Below the pieces are notes generated by a model. It saw only the letters and a program-made list of their open reading frames with translations, did not search any database and had not been told where the DNA came from. A stretch of 64,000 bases of DNA from Pollenia angustigena (taxonomy: Eukaryota > Arthropoda > Insecta > Diptera > Polleniidae), in the NCBI GenBank assembly GCA_930367215.1, contig OV884057.1:246724830-246788829 (forward strand), read 5' to 3'. Position numbers and translations under genes: made by a program. Positions 12,001 through 22,119 of this stretch are shown here, one piece after another; the first letter of the stretch is position 1; every line of letters begins with the position of its first letter.

Positions 12001-12649
12001 GGGTCTCCACGTAGCAATTTTTATTGCTAAGTACAAGCAATAACGTCGGCAGAACAATGACAGAAAAATGGAGCAATAATTGCTAATTATATTGCTGAAG
12101 AGCACTTGAAATTGCTTTGCCATAAATTTGCAATTTTCACCGCGAGTAGTTGTATAAAGTTGTGTGGCTGTATTTATAACAAATGTTTAATGTTGTGTTT
12201 TGAAGTGGTTGTTAAATTTGTTTTTTTTTTTTAATTAATAAATTATATTAATAAAATAATTAATTGTAATTGTCGTAGCTGTGTTTTGTATTACTTTTTT
12301 GTTTATTTGCGTTTGCTTTTGTTGATATTGACGTTTATTTAAAAACATAAATGTAAAAACTTTTTCTGTATTTTGTTGAAGTATTTTTTCACTTGGCGGC
12401 TTTTTCTTGATTGCTTCTTTAATAAATAAACACACTAATAAATAAACAACCGTACAGAGAAATGAAATGTCAGATAAATTACAACTGATTTGACAGCAGA
12501 TTGCTAAGCAATAATTGCTCAAGCAATAAGAAGAGCAATCATTGCGCAATGGATTACCACTCATAGCAATTTGCGGTCTATACGTAGCAAATTTAATGGA
12601 GCAATCAAATTAGACGTTTGCCGCAATAAATATTGCTACGTGGAGACCC
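12001..12649. mobile_element. MITE with 27-bp TIRs inserted in LINE
   Basis: Starts GGGTCTCCACGTAGCAAT and ends with its reverse complement; the TIRs match over about 27 bp with one mismatch. It interrupts the LINE frame between LRRLYSLN and VYLAF, which proves it is an insertion. The interior repeats AGCAAT/ATTGCT words. A TSD is not clear (TAACG / TAATG is possible). An overlapping minus-strand ORF inside it resembles nothing known. Confidence 0.85.
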
Positions 12650-13110
12650 GGGGTAATGTATATTTAGCATTTAAGATAAGACGTAAAGTGGTCCATGCAC
12701 TTCTAACGTCGCAGATATCTTATTGTTTTGAAATATATTCTTGTACCTCTTACGGTAATATTCGAAGAGTTGAACTTTTAATAAATAAAGTCATTCGATT
12801 TGTATTTAATCTAAGAGTCAGAGATCATATTACAGCCCATGTAATCCAATTCTTGGGTTGCAATTTTTCTGATTTTCTAACCATTAACATTCTTGTGAGC
12901 TTTTACAAACTTAAAAGGAATTCAACACCTTCGTTTTTAATTCAACGCTTTGAATTTATGCATTCTTCAAAAAATATGCAAACTTTTATGCCCAGAATTT
13001 ATAACTCGTTTTTTTAAAGGTCGGTCCTTGTAAGGGCTGCCAGAGTGTGGAATCATTTGCCTCATAATAGCTATCAGAAAGTTTTAATTGAGTATTTCAA
13101 TACCATTTAA

Positions 13111-14650
13111 ATAAAATCGTTGACAATGTGATCCAAGTTTACATTATACTTATTACTTTTTTCTTTTAAAGATTTCGTTGAGCAAAGAGAAGAAGCAAAA
13201 AAAAGCAAAACCCTGAAAATTTATAATTAAATCATCCTTTTTATCTCTCTTGAACGTTATTGTTAAGATAATGGGGGAAAAAAATAAAACTTACTTTTAA
13301 CAAAATCAACAACAGCAACAACAATTGCAATAAATGGTTAAAAATATAAATCAAAAATCTTAAATCGCAGGAGCAACTTCAACTTCTACTCTCTTATCCG
13401 AATGTTTGCAGACTAAGAAGACCAACGAAAACTGTTACAATAACTTTTGATTTACCCTTTTCAAAAGGTAAAAACTCCTTAAACATACCGTAATGATACT
13501 GTATCGCTCTTCAGTTTAATTTCTTGTTGGCTATTTTTATTTTTCTCGCTTCTTCTGTTTTCCTTAAAATCGTTAAGAAACTAACAAGAAAAAGATTTTA
13601 ACTAAAAGTATTAAAACTTTAAAACAAGACAGAAAGACGGAAAAAAAGGATTACAATGTAAATATACAAAGTTGAAACGAAAAGTCGGAGGGGTTAAGAA
13701 AAGAAAAAAGTTTTAAAAGCAAATATTTTGAAGTAAAACTATTCGTTGTAACCAGCCAAGTGATGAAGTTTTTATGTATCGGTTTGTTAAGGTAAAAATG
13801 CTTAAAGGAATATCAAAAACTAAAAAAAAAAAATTCTATAAACTTTAACATTTTCTAAAAGTAGTTGGTTTGTAAAATGTTTAATAAACTCCTTAAAAGT
13901 CTTTAAAATGCTTAAAAAAAAAAACTAACGGACAGCTATAAAATGATACCGAAAGATAAGAAATTTTTTTCAAATCAGAAAATTTGAAAACGATTTCGGA
14001 AAAATTTTTGAACTATAAAAACTTTTTCTGAGATGAAAGTAGTAAGAAGGAGTTTAAATCCAAAACAAACGTTGTAGTTTCAAAATTTTTTTAGAAAAAA
14101 AAACATGTTACTAATCATAACTTCAGCTATGGACAACATTAAGTTGTGTAGGGTACCAAAATAAGCAAAGCCAATAGAAATATCCATTCAAAAAAAGGCC
14201 ACAAGAAATTCTTTGAGGTGAAGAAAAAGTTTATAATGATGACGGTTTTTATTTTAATATTCTGAGTTTCCCTATCAAAGTTAACTTTTTTGAAATAGTG
14301 AAAAGGATTAGAAAAACGATAAAAATCTAATAGAGATTGTAATGAAACAACGATAAAAATCTAAAAGAGATTGTAATGAAGTAAGTTTTAAACACGGTTT
14401 TACTTTTGAAAAAACATATTTAGAACTTAAAAGTAACAACTGGGAAAAATAGAAGAAAAATCAAGCAAATAAAAGAAAACAGATAAAATCAAAACAAAAT
14501 ACTGAAATTCTGTACTTTCTCTTAACAAGGACATTGTTCTAAAAAGTACCTTATTCCTAATAGCAGTCTTTTAACACAGTAACTTTTCAATGAAAGTATG
14601 TACTTAAATTTAAAATGTAAAAAGTACCCTTTTTTAAAAAGTTACAAAAA
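13111..14650. other. A-rich stretch without genes
   Basis: Long A-rich sequence without supportable ORFs. A 33-bp tandem duplication (CGATAAAAATCTAAWAGAG unit, twice) lies at about 14,313-14,380. Confidence 0.65.
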
Positions 14651-14690
14651 GAAGATGAGAATATGGTTATTCTCGAAACGAAACTTCAAC
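14651..14690 (+). ncRNA. degenerate hammerhead ribozyme, RZ-B copy 1
   Basis: Stem II is a perfect six-pair GAGAAT / ATTCTC helix closed by ATGGTT and followed directly by GAAA. The 5' core is damaged: GAAGA is kept but the preceding CT is missing. The B-box-like GAGTTCGATCC follows at about 14,693. Probably inactive. Confidence 0.55.
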
Positions 14691-15197
14691 CCGAGTTCGA
14701 TCCCCAGCTCAGCCAAGATTAAAAATTATTAATAAATTTTAATTTATTTCATGTTTTAAATGCTTTCCTTCGGTAAAATAATTTAATGAAAATTAAATTT
14801 CATGAGCCCAAGCCTAACTAAATATCAGAAATTTAAAATTTAAAACCGATAGTTCAACGAAAAAAAATCACAGTTGTAAATAGCTATGACACAAGCTCTA
14901 TATGTTTACATTTGTACTTCAAGTTGTGCAAATATCGACGAAAATGGACAAAAAACATAATAAGCAATTGTACTCAGGTAAGGCAAAGTCTCGACGGAAA
15001 GAGTAGAAAAAAAAGAAATGGAAAAAACATTTAAATAAATTGAAAAAAATTGAAGTAAGGCGAAAACATGCAAAATCAATTAAAAAATGGATAATCATTA
15101 AGAAAAAGCAAATTTGATCTACCAAAGGTTAAAATACAATTTGGTTTAAGGATTAATGTTTGACGTCAGCAGTCGTCGATGGCTGCAAGTGTAAGAC

Positions 15198-15256
15198 GGC
15201 AAATCCATCTGAAGAGATCGAGTGGTTGCGATCGTAACATGTCATGGTAACCTGCT
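15198..15256 (+). ncRNA. hammerhead ribozyme, RZ-B copy 2 (one core change)
   Basis: Core CTGAAGA fits the CUGANGA consensus. Stem II is GATCG / CGATC with loop AGTGGTTG and a canonical G-C pair at 10.1/11.1. Stem III is the palindrome ACATGT and C17 precedes the cleavage point between 15,243 and 15,244. Stem I pairs CCAT with ATGG and, beyond an internal loop, GGCA with TGCC-like bases. The GAAA core reads GTAA, so A13 is changed and activity is probably lost. The 41.8-kb copy has the intact core. Confidence 0.85.
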
Positions 15257-15262
15257 GGTCAG

Positions 15263-15272
15263 GGTTCGAGCC
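15263..15272 (+). promoter_or_regulatory. RNA polymerase III B-box-like motif
   Basis: GGTTCGAGCC matches the B-box consensus GGTTCGANNCC. It is repeated in the other copies of the family (GAGTTCGATCC at 15,620-15,630 and near 14,693; GGTTCGAGCC at 42,471-42,480). A weak A-box-like TGGCTGCAAGTG lies about 80 bp upstream. This suggests pol III transcription of the element; there is no tRNA cloverleaf. Confidence 0.6.
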
Positions 15273-15568
15273 CCGGCCACGGTCAAGAATGAAAGATTAT
15301 CAATAACAATTTTAATTAATATTCATGTTGTAAAGTTCCTTTCTTCATAAAAATAATTTAATGAAAATTAAATTTGATGAACTTAAGATTAATTAAAGAA
15401 TTAAAGAATTTGGATTAAAACCCATAAATAGTTCAACAAAATTATCACAATACTAATTTAATTGAAAAATTATAATTAATTACAGCAAATTTCGAACCAC
15501 CAGTACAATTGGTTAAAGATTGATGTTTTTTTTTGTAGGCTGGCAGACACCGCAGACACCGGTGCAAA

Positions 15569-15614
15569 GAATTCTGATGATAGAATTGTGCTGATTCTTG
15601 AAACATGTAAATTC
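15569..15614 (+). ncRNA. hammerhead ribozyme, RZ-B copy 3 (compensatory stems)
   Basis: Core CTGATGA, stem II AGAAT / ATTCT with loop TGTGCTG, GAAA, palindromic stem III ACATGT and A17; predicted cleavage between 15,609 and 15,610. Stem I pairs GAATT with AATTC. Stem sequences differ completely from copy 2 while pairing is kept, which supports real RNA structure. The 10.1/11.1 position is U/U, a weakness. The B-box-like GAGTTCGATCC follows. Confidence 0.75.
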
Positions 15615-15750
15615 AGCCCGAGTTCGATCCCCAGCACAGCCAAGAATAAAAATTATCATTAAATTTTAATAAAATTCATGTTGTAAAATTCCTTCCTTCA
15701 GAAGTGACTTTTTCACAAAAAGTGTAATTTTTCAAAAAAAAAAAAATATA

Positions 15751-16099
15751 TCGAGCCCTTATAACAAAAATAAAATTTTACAGGAGAAGTTTTTTAAAAT
15801 ATTTTTGCTTCAAGTCAAGGGTTTCGTTTGAAATAGCTTTTGCTCTTATTTCGTAACGGTACTTCCCATGGATATTTTTATTTTTTTGATCGATTTTCAT
15901 CAAAAAACAAAAATCTTAAATGTTGTTGGTTACATCATTTTTGCTATTAGCTGCCTGTTTTTAGAAAACGTAAGCAAGTGAGTGAGTGAGAAATTATATT
16001 GAAAACAACAATAAAAAACGAAAATTTGTTTTTGTTTTCAATATAATTTCTCACTCACTCACTTGCTAACGTTTTCTAAAAACAGGCAGTAGGGCTCGA
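15751..16099. mobile_element. small TA-flanked MITE
   Basis: Left end TCGAGCCCTTATAAC and right end (reverse complement) TCGAGCCCTAATAGC form TIRs of about 15 bp flanked by TA on both sides, as in Tc1/mariner-derived MITEs. A 139-bp hairpin MITE is inserted close to its right end; without it the element is only about 207 bp. Confidence 0.7.
15951..16089. mobile_element. 139-bp perfect hairpin MITE, copy 1 (TSD TAG)
   Basis: Arms CTGCCTGTTTTTAGAAAACG … and its complement pair along nearly the full length around a short A-rich centre. TAG flanks both ends (15,948-15,950 and 16,090-16,092). A degenerate relative lies at 32,898-33,039 and a same-size hairpin at 45,916-46,053. Confidence 0.9.
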
Positions 16100-16192
16100 T
16101 ATCTATGTTAAATGTGAACCACACCTAAACGTCAAGTTTTTTTCTGCCTTTTATTTGACATTTTTCAATTTCAGACTAACTCAATTTGAACC

Positions 16193-17289
16193 ATGTCAAG
16201 ATACAGAATCGAGCAACGTGTTGCAGTTATTCAGACTTATAAGGAAAATGGGCGTTCAAATCAAAATGCATATCGTGCACTTCGTGATTTTTTCGGTCAA
16301 TTTAATCATCCAAATGTGACAATCCGAAAAATCGTGCAAAAATTTGAGCAAACCGGGTGTGTAGGAGATGTGAAAATACTAATGCATGCTCGTACAGCTC
16401 GTCCTGCAGCAAATATTGCTGATGTTCACGATAGTGTGGCTGAAGAGCCGTCCACCTCAACTCGTCGTCGTGCCCGACAATTGCACCTCTCACGCTCATC
16501 GTTGATGAACATTACACTGCTTTACAAATGTTTAATTTGGGAAAATACCAAGAACACCACATGCCTAGATAAGTTAATTGGGACCTCCTGAACACGAAAA
16601 TCGCTGTAATTTTTTTTTCCTAAGTACCGTTTTTTAGATAACGGTACTTTTGTGTTTTTCGGTGTATGGTCCCACTCAAACCCTTGTGGAGCCCAACCAA
16701 AAAGTTCGATCGAACTTTTTATAGCCCGAGTTGGAAGATACGGATGTGGACGATATGTGGTTTCGGCAGGACGGTTCCACTTGCCACACAGCTAACGAAA
16801 CAATGGCTCTTTAGCGCGACAAGTTTAATGGATGTGTTATCTCACGTGGTGGCTTTGTCAATTGGCCGTTAGGATCATGTGATTCGACACCGTTGGACTT
16901 CTTTCTTTGGGGTTATTTGAAAGAAAAGGTGCACAGAAAAAATTCTCCAAAATTTTTCACCAATTAAAGCATTAATTAAAAATTTATTCAAGTGAGTTAA
17001 TGTTTAATTAAGTGAATTAAACGTTTAATCAAGAGAATTAAACGTTTAATTGATACCATTAATTTGTTTACTGGTGCAAAATTAATTAATTTTTTAATTA
17101 ATATCACAAATTTTTTAATTGAAATCGATTTTCATTTTTTTTTTTGTGTGTACGTCGATAAGCCAGCAGCAATTCAACGGCACATTAACGGCATAGAACC
17201 TCAATTATGCCTAAGCGTGATCGAAAACTATGACTATCGGATGGAAGTGTACCACCGCGGTCGCGGCAGCAATTTGACCGATATTTAGT
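16193..17289 (+). pseudogene. rosa (DD41D) transposase pseudogene, copy 2
   Basis: Starts at ATG 16,193 (MSRYRIEQRVAVIQTY…), equivalent to the start in the 34-kb copy. Homology is lost at about 16,516, inside the region for MNIMHKDL, and resumes at about 16,710 near the WPELEDMD region, so the first catalytic aspartate block is gone. A stop interrupts MALLRNK near 16,813. A 216-bp MITE sits inside the KEKVYVDKPA coding region. The end is recognisable at YHRGRG then a stop near 17,288. Non-functional. Confidence 0.88.
16933..17148. mobile_element. CACAG-end MITE inserted in rosa copy 2
   Basis: Starts CACAGAAAAAA and ends TTTTTTTTGTG. The intact rosa copies read AAGGTGTACG here, so the insertion point is exact, and the flanks show a 2-bp TSD, TG (16,931-16,932 and 17,149-17,150). 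The interior is rich in TTAATTAA words. Same terminal signature as the elements at 39.5, 40.9, 42.9 and 48.2 kb. Confidence 0.85.
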
Positions 17290-17334
17290 TCCATACATAA
17301 TTGAACCATACCAATATTATCATAAAACAAATTA

Positions 17335-18906
17335 GAGTGCTATATTCGGCTGTGCCGAATCTTTGATACCCTCCACCGACACTTCGAATGTTTTAGGACT
17401 AATATCTGTATGATGTCTATTTATTATTATAATCTTTGTTAAAACAGACATCTGCATTAAAATTTGTTGCGGTTTAGCCCTATATAAAATTATTGATCGA
17501 CAATCAGAATCAATTTTAAAAAGTTTGAGTAGAATATCAGTTTAAGATGAACTTAAATGATTTTCAAGAGAACAAATTATATAAAAGCCATGGTAAGCTA
17601 TAAACCAATCATCCCAAATTCTGAAGAACGATTTCTGGTATTAAAAAACATAAATTTCAATACAGCGGTGCAATTAGTTTAAGCGTTTGCAGTAAATTTC
17701 AGAAGGCTGCTAAAATGAAATCTAAGGAAAATTATGGACCGTATATCACTAAATTGCATTTTCTGGCCATATGAAGCTAAACTGGAAGAAAGTTTACCGC
17801 GTATTTAATTATTTTAACAGAGTGGGCTTAATATGAGGCCTATGGTAAGTTATGCACCGATCTTCACCAATTTTCACAGTGTCATTTCTAGGTCTATAAA
17901 ACTGTGATGTATCAAATTTTGTTATGATAGCGTTATTTTTTACGTTTTTAGGCGTACTAAGCTGTTTTCCGGGAGTAAGGTTTATATGGGGCCTAGGGTA
18001 AATTATAGACCGTTCTTCACAAAATTTTAAAGTCTTATTTCTCGTTCAATAAAACTGTGATGTACCAAATTTTGTTATGATAGCATTCTTTTTTACGTTT
18101 TTAGGCGTACTAAGCTGTTTTCCGGGAGTAATGTTTATATGGGGCCTATGGTAAATTATGGACCGATCTTCACGAGTCTTATTTTTAGTTCCAAAAAATT
18201 TTGATGTACCAAATTTTGTTATGATAGCATTATTTTTTACGGATTTAGGCGTACTAAACTGTTTTCTGGAAGTAGGTTTTATATGGGGCATATGGTAAAT
18301 TATGGACCGATCTTCACGAAACTTAACAGTTTCATTTCTAGTCCTATTTAACTGTGACGTGCCAAAATTTGTTATGATAGCATTGTTAGTTAGGGTTTTA
18401 GGCTTACTATACTGTTTTCCGGGAGTAGGGCTTATATGGGGCCTAGGGTAAATCATGGACCGATCTTCAAGATATTTTACAGCGTGATTTCCAGTTAAAT
18501 AAAACGAACTGTTGCGAAATCTTATATCATTCTGTGCATTTTTCCACCATTTATGTTAGTTTTTGTAACAAAATAATCAATTTTTTTTAGGTGGTGGTTC
18601 CACATTTTGATTCATAGCTCAGATCCTATTGAACCGATTTTGCTGGATTTCAATCCCAAACTGCTTTGGATAACTACAAGCAATTTGACACCAAGTTTGT
18701 TTATTTCTTTTGAGTTTTTCGAAAGTGAGCGTGTTTTCAACAGACGGACAGACAGACGGACATGGCTAAATCGACTTAAAATTACTCAAGGACCCAGAAT
18801 ATATATACTTTATAGGGTCTGAGAAGAATAATAAAAAAGTTTCACACGGAATGACAAACTTAATATACCCTCTTCACAACTAATTGTGGTGGAGGGTATA
18901 AAAATG
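17335..18906. mobile_element. dispersed fly repeat with ATACCCTCCACC ends, TSD AAATTA
   Basis: Inserted in the rosa 3' UTR; AAATTA is duplicated at 17,329-17,334 and 18,907-18,912. Near its left end lie a TTCGGCTGTGCCGAA hairpin and ATACCCTCCACC; near its right end lies the inverted copy GGTGGAGGGTAT. The right part contains GACAGACGGACATGGCTAAA and ATATATACTTTATAGGGTC words seen in many fly genomic repeats. The centre holds about five tandem units of about 150 bp. No coding capacity; class unknown to me. Confidence 0.8.
17828..18480 (+). repeat. tandem repeat, about 150 bp x 4-5
   Basis: Units contain TATGGGGCCTATGGTAAATT, GACCGATCTTCAC, AAACTGTGATGTACCAAATT and GTTTTCCGGGAGTA. Starts are near 17,828, 17,985, 18,136, 18,282 and 18,434 (spacing 146-157). 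The repetitive minus-strand reading frame here is a by-product. Confidence 0.88.
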
Positions 18907-19159
18907 AAATTACCATAATTTCCTTAATAATTTGTGTTTTATTCAAAATCAACATCGGCCCTTAAAATTTAGCCACCCTTTATACACTTTGATGTCACGA
19001 CTAACTGCGGAAACGGGTCAACCAACAGATTTCAACCAACCAATTCTTATGTGAAGTTTGCACGAAATCGGCCTAGTGGTGCCGCCGATATGGCATTTAG
19101 ATTTTCCTATATATTATTAACTTACAAATGTCAACAAAATGCAAAATCCATTTTCCATA

Positions 19160-20126
19160 TGGGTAATTCAATGTGAAAACGACCAAGAGTGGGAGACGAC
19201 CCCTTCCGATATTAATGAAATTTGGTGAGAAGGTTCCTTTTATCCTATAAAGAACATATTTGAACGAAAAAAAATTTTTAAATTTTTTTTTCAAAAGTTA
19301 TGTCATATTCAAAATGTCATAATTTCGCCAAATTAGCCGAATGTGTTAAGCTTATTTCTTCCATATCTCGAAAAACTACTTGATACGAAGATGATTTTAA
19401 TGCCATTTTAAAGATAATACTTGGGGCTACAAGCCATATATTGAAAAATAAATTCCGCAATAAATAATAAAGTGGGGTTGGTCATACATTTGACTCATCT
19501 AGGAGCATCCTACGCGCTGTACGATAAAAATATTACGGTTTAATAAAATTCTTTGATTTGGCCCCTGCAGCGCGTAGGATGCTCCTACATGGGTCAAATG
19601 TATGACCAACCCCATTTTATTATTTATTGCGAAATTTCGGTTTTTTAAGTAATTTCAATAAACAAAACCGTTTTTGAGTTATACGAATATATGCTGTGCA
19701 ACCTCTTACATTTTCGAAATAACGATTTTTTTTTGTTAAAGGTTGCGAAATAAAAAAATCATATCTTAAAAAAGAAAAAAACACCTCCTTCAAAGTTTCA
19801 GGATTTTTAAAGAACAGTTTGAGGTATTATATAAAAAAAATCAGCCAAATAAAAAAATAAGTTTTTGACTCCTTTTTTAAAATTTAATATTTTGCAGATA
19901 TTACATTTTTCAAAAAAAAATTTGTAAAAATTGTAGCCCCAAGTATTCTCTCTCATTAAAGTCATATTCGTGTGTCAAGTAGTTTTCGAGATATTTAAGA
20001 AATAAGCTCACCACATTTTCGTTTATATGTGTTCTTTATAGGATAAAAGGAACCTTCTCACCAAATTTCATTAAAATCGAAAGGGGTCGTGTCCCACTCT
20101 TGGTCGTTTTGACATGGAATTACCCA
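19160..20126. mobile_element. foldback element, arms more than 350 bp, TA-flanked
   Basis: Begins TGGGTAATTC and ends GAATTACCCA with TA on both sides. The arms carry matching GACCAAGAGTGGGA and GAGAAGGTTCCTTTTATCC blocks in opposite orientation and meet at the pair AGGAGCATCCTACGCGCTG / CAGCGCGTAGGATGCTCCT near 19,500-19,588. The arms have diverged (about 380 against 550 bp). Non-coding. Confidence 0.82.
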
Positions 20127-20924
20127 TATAATGATTTTTTATTGTCACCTTAAAAGTTGCCAAGCCATGTTTCGTAATGTCTTATGTGTATAATAACATT
20201 CGGAATAGGTCGTAAAGTATATTTCATTTTGCTAGAGGGCATATAATAGGGCAAAAAGGGTTAAAAGCTCTTCCTTCCTTTATCTTCTTACCTAATCAAT
20301 CGGTTTTCTTAAAATTTGGCATACAGACACTGTAAAATATAAAGGAACTTTAACATGTACAGTTTTTAGAAATTTCAACATTAAGAGCGTATAACAGGGA
20401 TAAACTGGAAAAAGCTCCCTCTACCCATGTCTTCTTAAATAAATATTCGATCATAGTTTCAATTCTTAAAGGAACTAAAGGCTATATATTTTTACTATAA
20501 GATTGGCATTTGTAATGACAATCAATAAGTCGTAAGGCCAAACGATGTCTGTTTGCGGCTTAGATTTGGCCACACCAAGCACGGACAGTTATACGTGGCA
20601 TGTTCTTGCGTCGACAAGCAATCGAGGTTATTTGAGTTCGCTTAAGAAGGACTGACAGAAAATATCTTAAATGCAATTGCTCTTCGTAATGAAAATTTAT
20701 TATCTCTGTTTGATTTTCATACTTCAGGATAAGAAATATGTACATCACTTTTTTATGTTTAACTTTTGAATATGTAACGAACAGAAAAAAAGAAATAAAT
20801 AGGTATTGTTTTTTTTCATCGCCAATCATGGCATAAAACACTTGATTATTCTTTTATTCACTAGAAACTAGTTATGTATATGGCAAAACAACGTTTTCCG
20901 GATCAGCTATTATGTATGTATATA
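20127..20924. other. AT-rich stretch without genes
   Basis: No feature supportable beyond low-complexity runs; short ORFs here resemble no family. Confidence 0.6.
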
Positions 20925-21125
20925 GAGGGTGGTCCAAACATAATGCACGATGTTATTGTCAGTCACACCTTCAACAATCTTACCGCGCTGCTCAATTGTG
21001 TACCACTTCATGGTTGAATTTTGTCAATCACTGAAATAAAGAAATGTCAAATTAAGTTGGGCAAAAAACTTGACATTAAGATGTGACTTGCAATTAACCT
21101 CGTGCACTATGGTTGGACCAACCTT
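20925..21125 (-). mobile_element. internally deleted mariner MITE keeping the start codon
   Basis: Ends AGGGTGGTCCAA and TTGGACCAACCTT form TIRs of about 25 bp near TA dinucleotides. Read on the minus strand it keeps a rosa-like leader (TTTGACATTTCTTTATTTCA) and then codes MKWYTIEQRGKIVEG before jumping to the other TIR. That segment parallels rosa MERYTIQQRVKVIQ. It is a deletion derivative of a DD41D-type mariner. A half copy of its ATG-distal end lies at about 42,752-42,822. Confidence 0.8.
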
Positions 21126-21319
21126 TTAAAAAAATAGTTTTAACCCTCAAAAAGCTGACTGTTTACTTATACCTATTTCGGCGGACTTGTTTTCATTTGT
21201 AAACCCATATGTAATGTACAATAATAGAATATAACAGTTATTTTTTAAAGCTCAGAGAAAACACGTATATTGTTTTTAAAGTGAAAACAAACAAAAAAAT
21301 AAGAAACATGTGCACGGAA

Positions 21320-22036
21320 TGTTGTGGAGCCACCAGTTTTTGAACTCCAACGAGGAGTTCTTCCAGTCGTTGTGCCAGTAATTTTACCTGAGCCTGACGC
21401 TGGGCCCAGCAACGTTAAACAACGCAGGTTTGATTTCGATGTTTTTGTGTTAACACTTTGTCATTTATGTTTTTGTTTATTCATTTGAACAGTAATGTAA
21501 TATTGCCTTGTGGCGGTAGCTCTATTCGGTATAACCGGTATAGCAAGATCGATGGCAAGAGCGATGGTGGCAACGATTGCAATGACGACATAGAAGATAT
21601 CGATTGGGTTCCAAATGGAGCAGAGTCGGACGATGAGATGAATGATGGGGAGAATGGTACCAGCATGGTCAACCGATGGTAGTGAAAGAACTCGTCAAAC
21701 CATATTGGGGCTCTGGTCGAATCATCACTATGGATAACTTTTTCATCGGATTGGACATGATTCATCAGTTGGTTCACAAAAAGTTGAGAGTCGTTGGCAC
21801 GATGCGCAAGAACAAGTGATGCATTATACTGACAGAAAGGTGGGAGAATCTGTGTAATCCTTTCGCCAGGACTTCACATTGGTCGCTTACTGCCCAAAGC
21901 AAAAAAAAAAAAAAAATTTCTATGTTTTATCCTCGATGCATTCCAACAATGCCATTGATGCAGAAACTTGCAAACCAGAAATAATAATGAAATATAATCG
22001 TACGAAATACAATGGACCAAAAGCTTGGCAATAACA
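21320..22036 (+). pseudogene. piggyBac transposase, N-terminal and catalytic fragments
   Basis: An acidic N-terminal stretch (EDIDWVPNGAESDDEMNDGE, near 21,590-21,650) is followed, after loss of most of the catalytic core, by KPYWGSGRIITMDNFF and VVGTMRKNK. In piggyBac transposases ITMDNFF carries a catalytic aspartate and VGTMRKNK is strongly conserved. A TGA at 21,817 ends this frame; the family reappears in another frame as VLSSMHSNNAIDAETCKPEI before LINE E1 begins. Clearly a broken remnant. Confidence 0.88.
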
Positions 22037-22119
22037 GTCTGGCAACTCCGTGCTTATAAGACGACAATTTTTTATTTCTCTGCTTAACTCCAATTAAATT
22101 AATTCTTATTTATAAATAA

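Larger units (their letters stand above)
9481..13110 (+). pseudogene. LINE RT/C-terminal domain, split by two insertions
   Basis: Three collinear pieces of one non-LTR retrotransposon. 9488 to about 9684 carries the YADDIQLLF catalytic motif and ends near SKTNVMGF. 11815-11999 continues NRYRLVPPRFRIQIDG through LRRLYSLN. About 12,655-13,017 continues VYLAFKIRRKVVHALL to NSFF, with further same-frame homology after a stop (RAARVWNHLP) to about 13,110. The gaps are a ~2.1-kb insertion and a 649-bp TIR element. The N-terminal part of RT and the endonuclease are missing. Confidence 0.8.
14651..15715 (+). mobile_element. RZ-B: tandem hammerhead/B-box element (retrozyme- or SINE-like)
   Basis: Three direct copies of a head module made of a hammerhead motif followed at once by a pol III B-box-like GTTCGA word. 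They are centred at 14,651-14,705, 15,198-15,272 and 15,569-15,630. A shared downstream body ends with CATGTTGTAAA, AATTTAATGAAAATTAAA and ATAGTTCAAC words. The middle copy is a nearly full monomer of about 600 bp; the outer ones are partial. The same family recurs as an inverted pair at 41,548-42,610. No coding capacity. The structure resembles the Schistosoma Sm-alpha SINE-like family and metazoan retrozymes; that class assignment is inference. Confidence 0.82.
16110..18980 (+). mobile_element. rosa mariner, copy 2, decayed and carrying nested insertions
   Basis: The 3' end AGCCACCCTT at 18,980 with TA after it matches the other rosa copies. The 5' TIR is degraded, so the start is approximate. 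It contains a CACAG-type MITE (16,933-17,148) and a long dispersed repeat (17,335-18,906), both placed precisely by comparison with the intact rosa at 34.4 kb. Part of the transposase (about 16,516-16,709) is replaced by about 194 bp of unrelated sequence. Confidence 0.88.

Noticed and set aside
12235..12564. 109-codon minus-strand ORF
   Set aside because: It lies within a TIR-bounded MITE and has low-complexity composition.
15181..15275. Possible tRNA gene suggested by GGTTCGAGCCCC
   Set aside because: No acceptor stem or anticodon arm folds; only the B-box-like word is present, next to a hammerhead.
18046..18456. Minus-strand 136-codon ORF with repeated internal blocks
   Set aside because: It is the translation of the ~150-bp tandem repeat; periodicity and lack of any motif argue against a gene.
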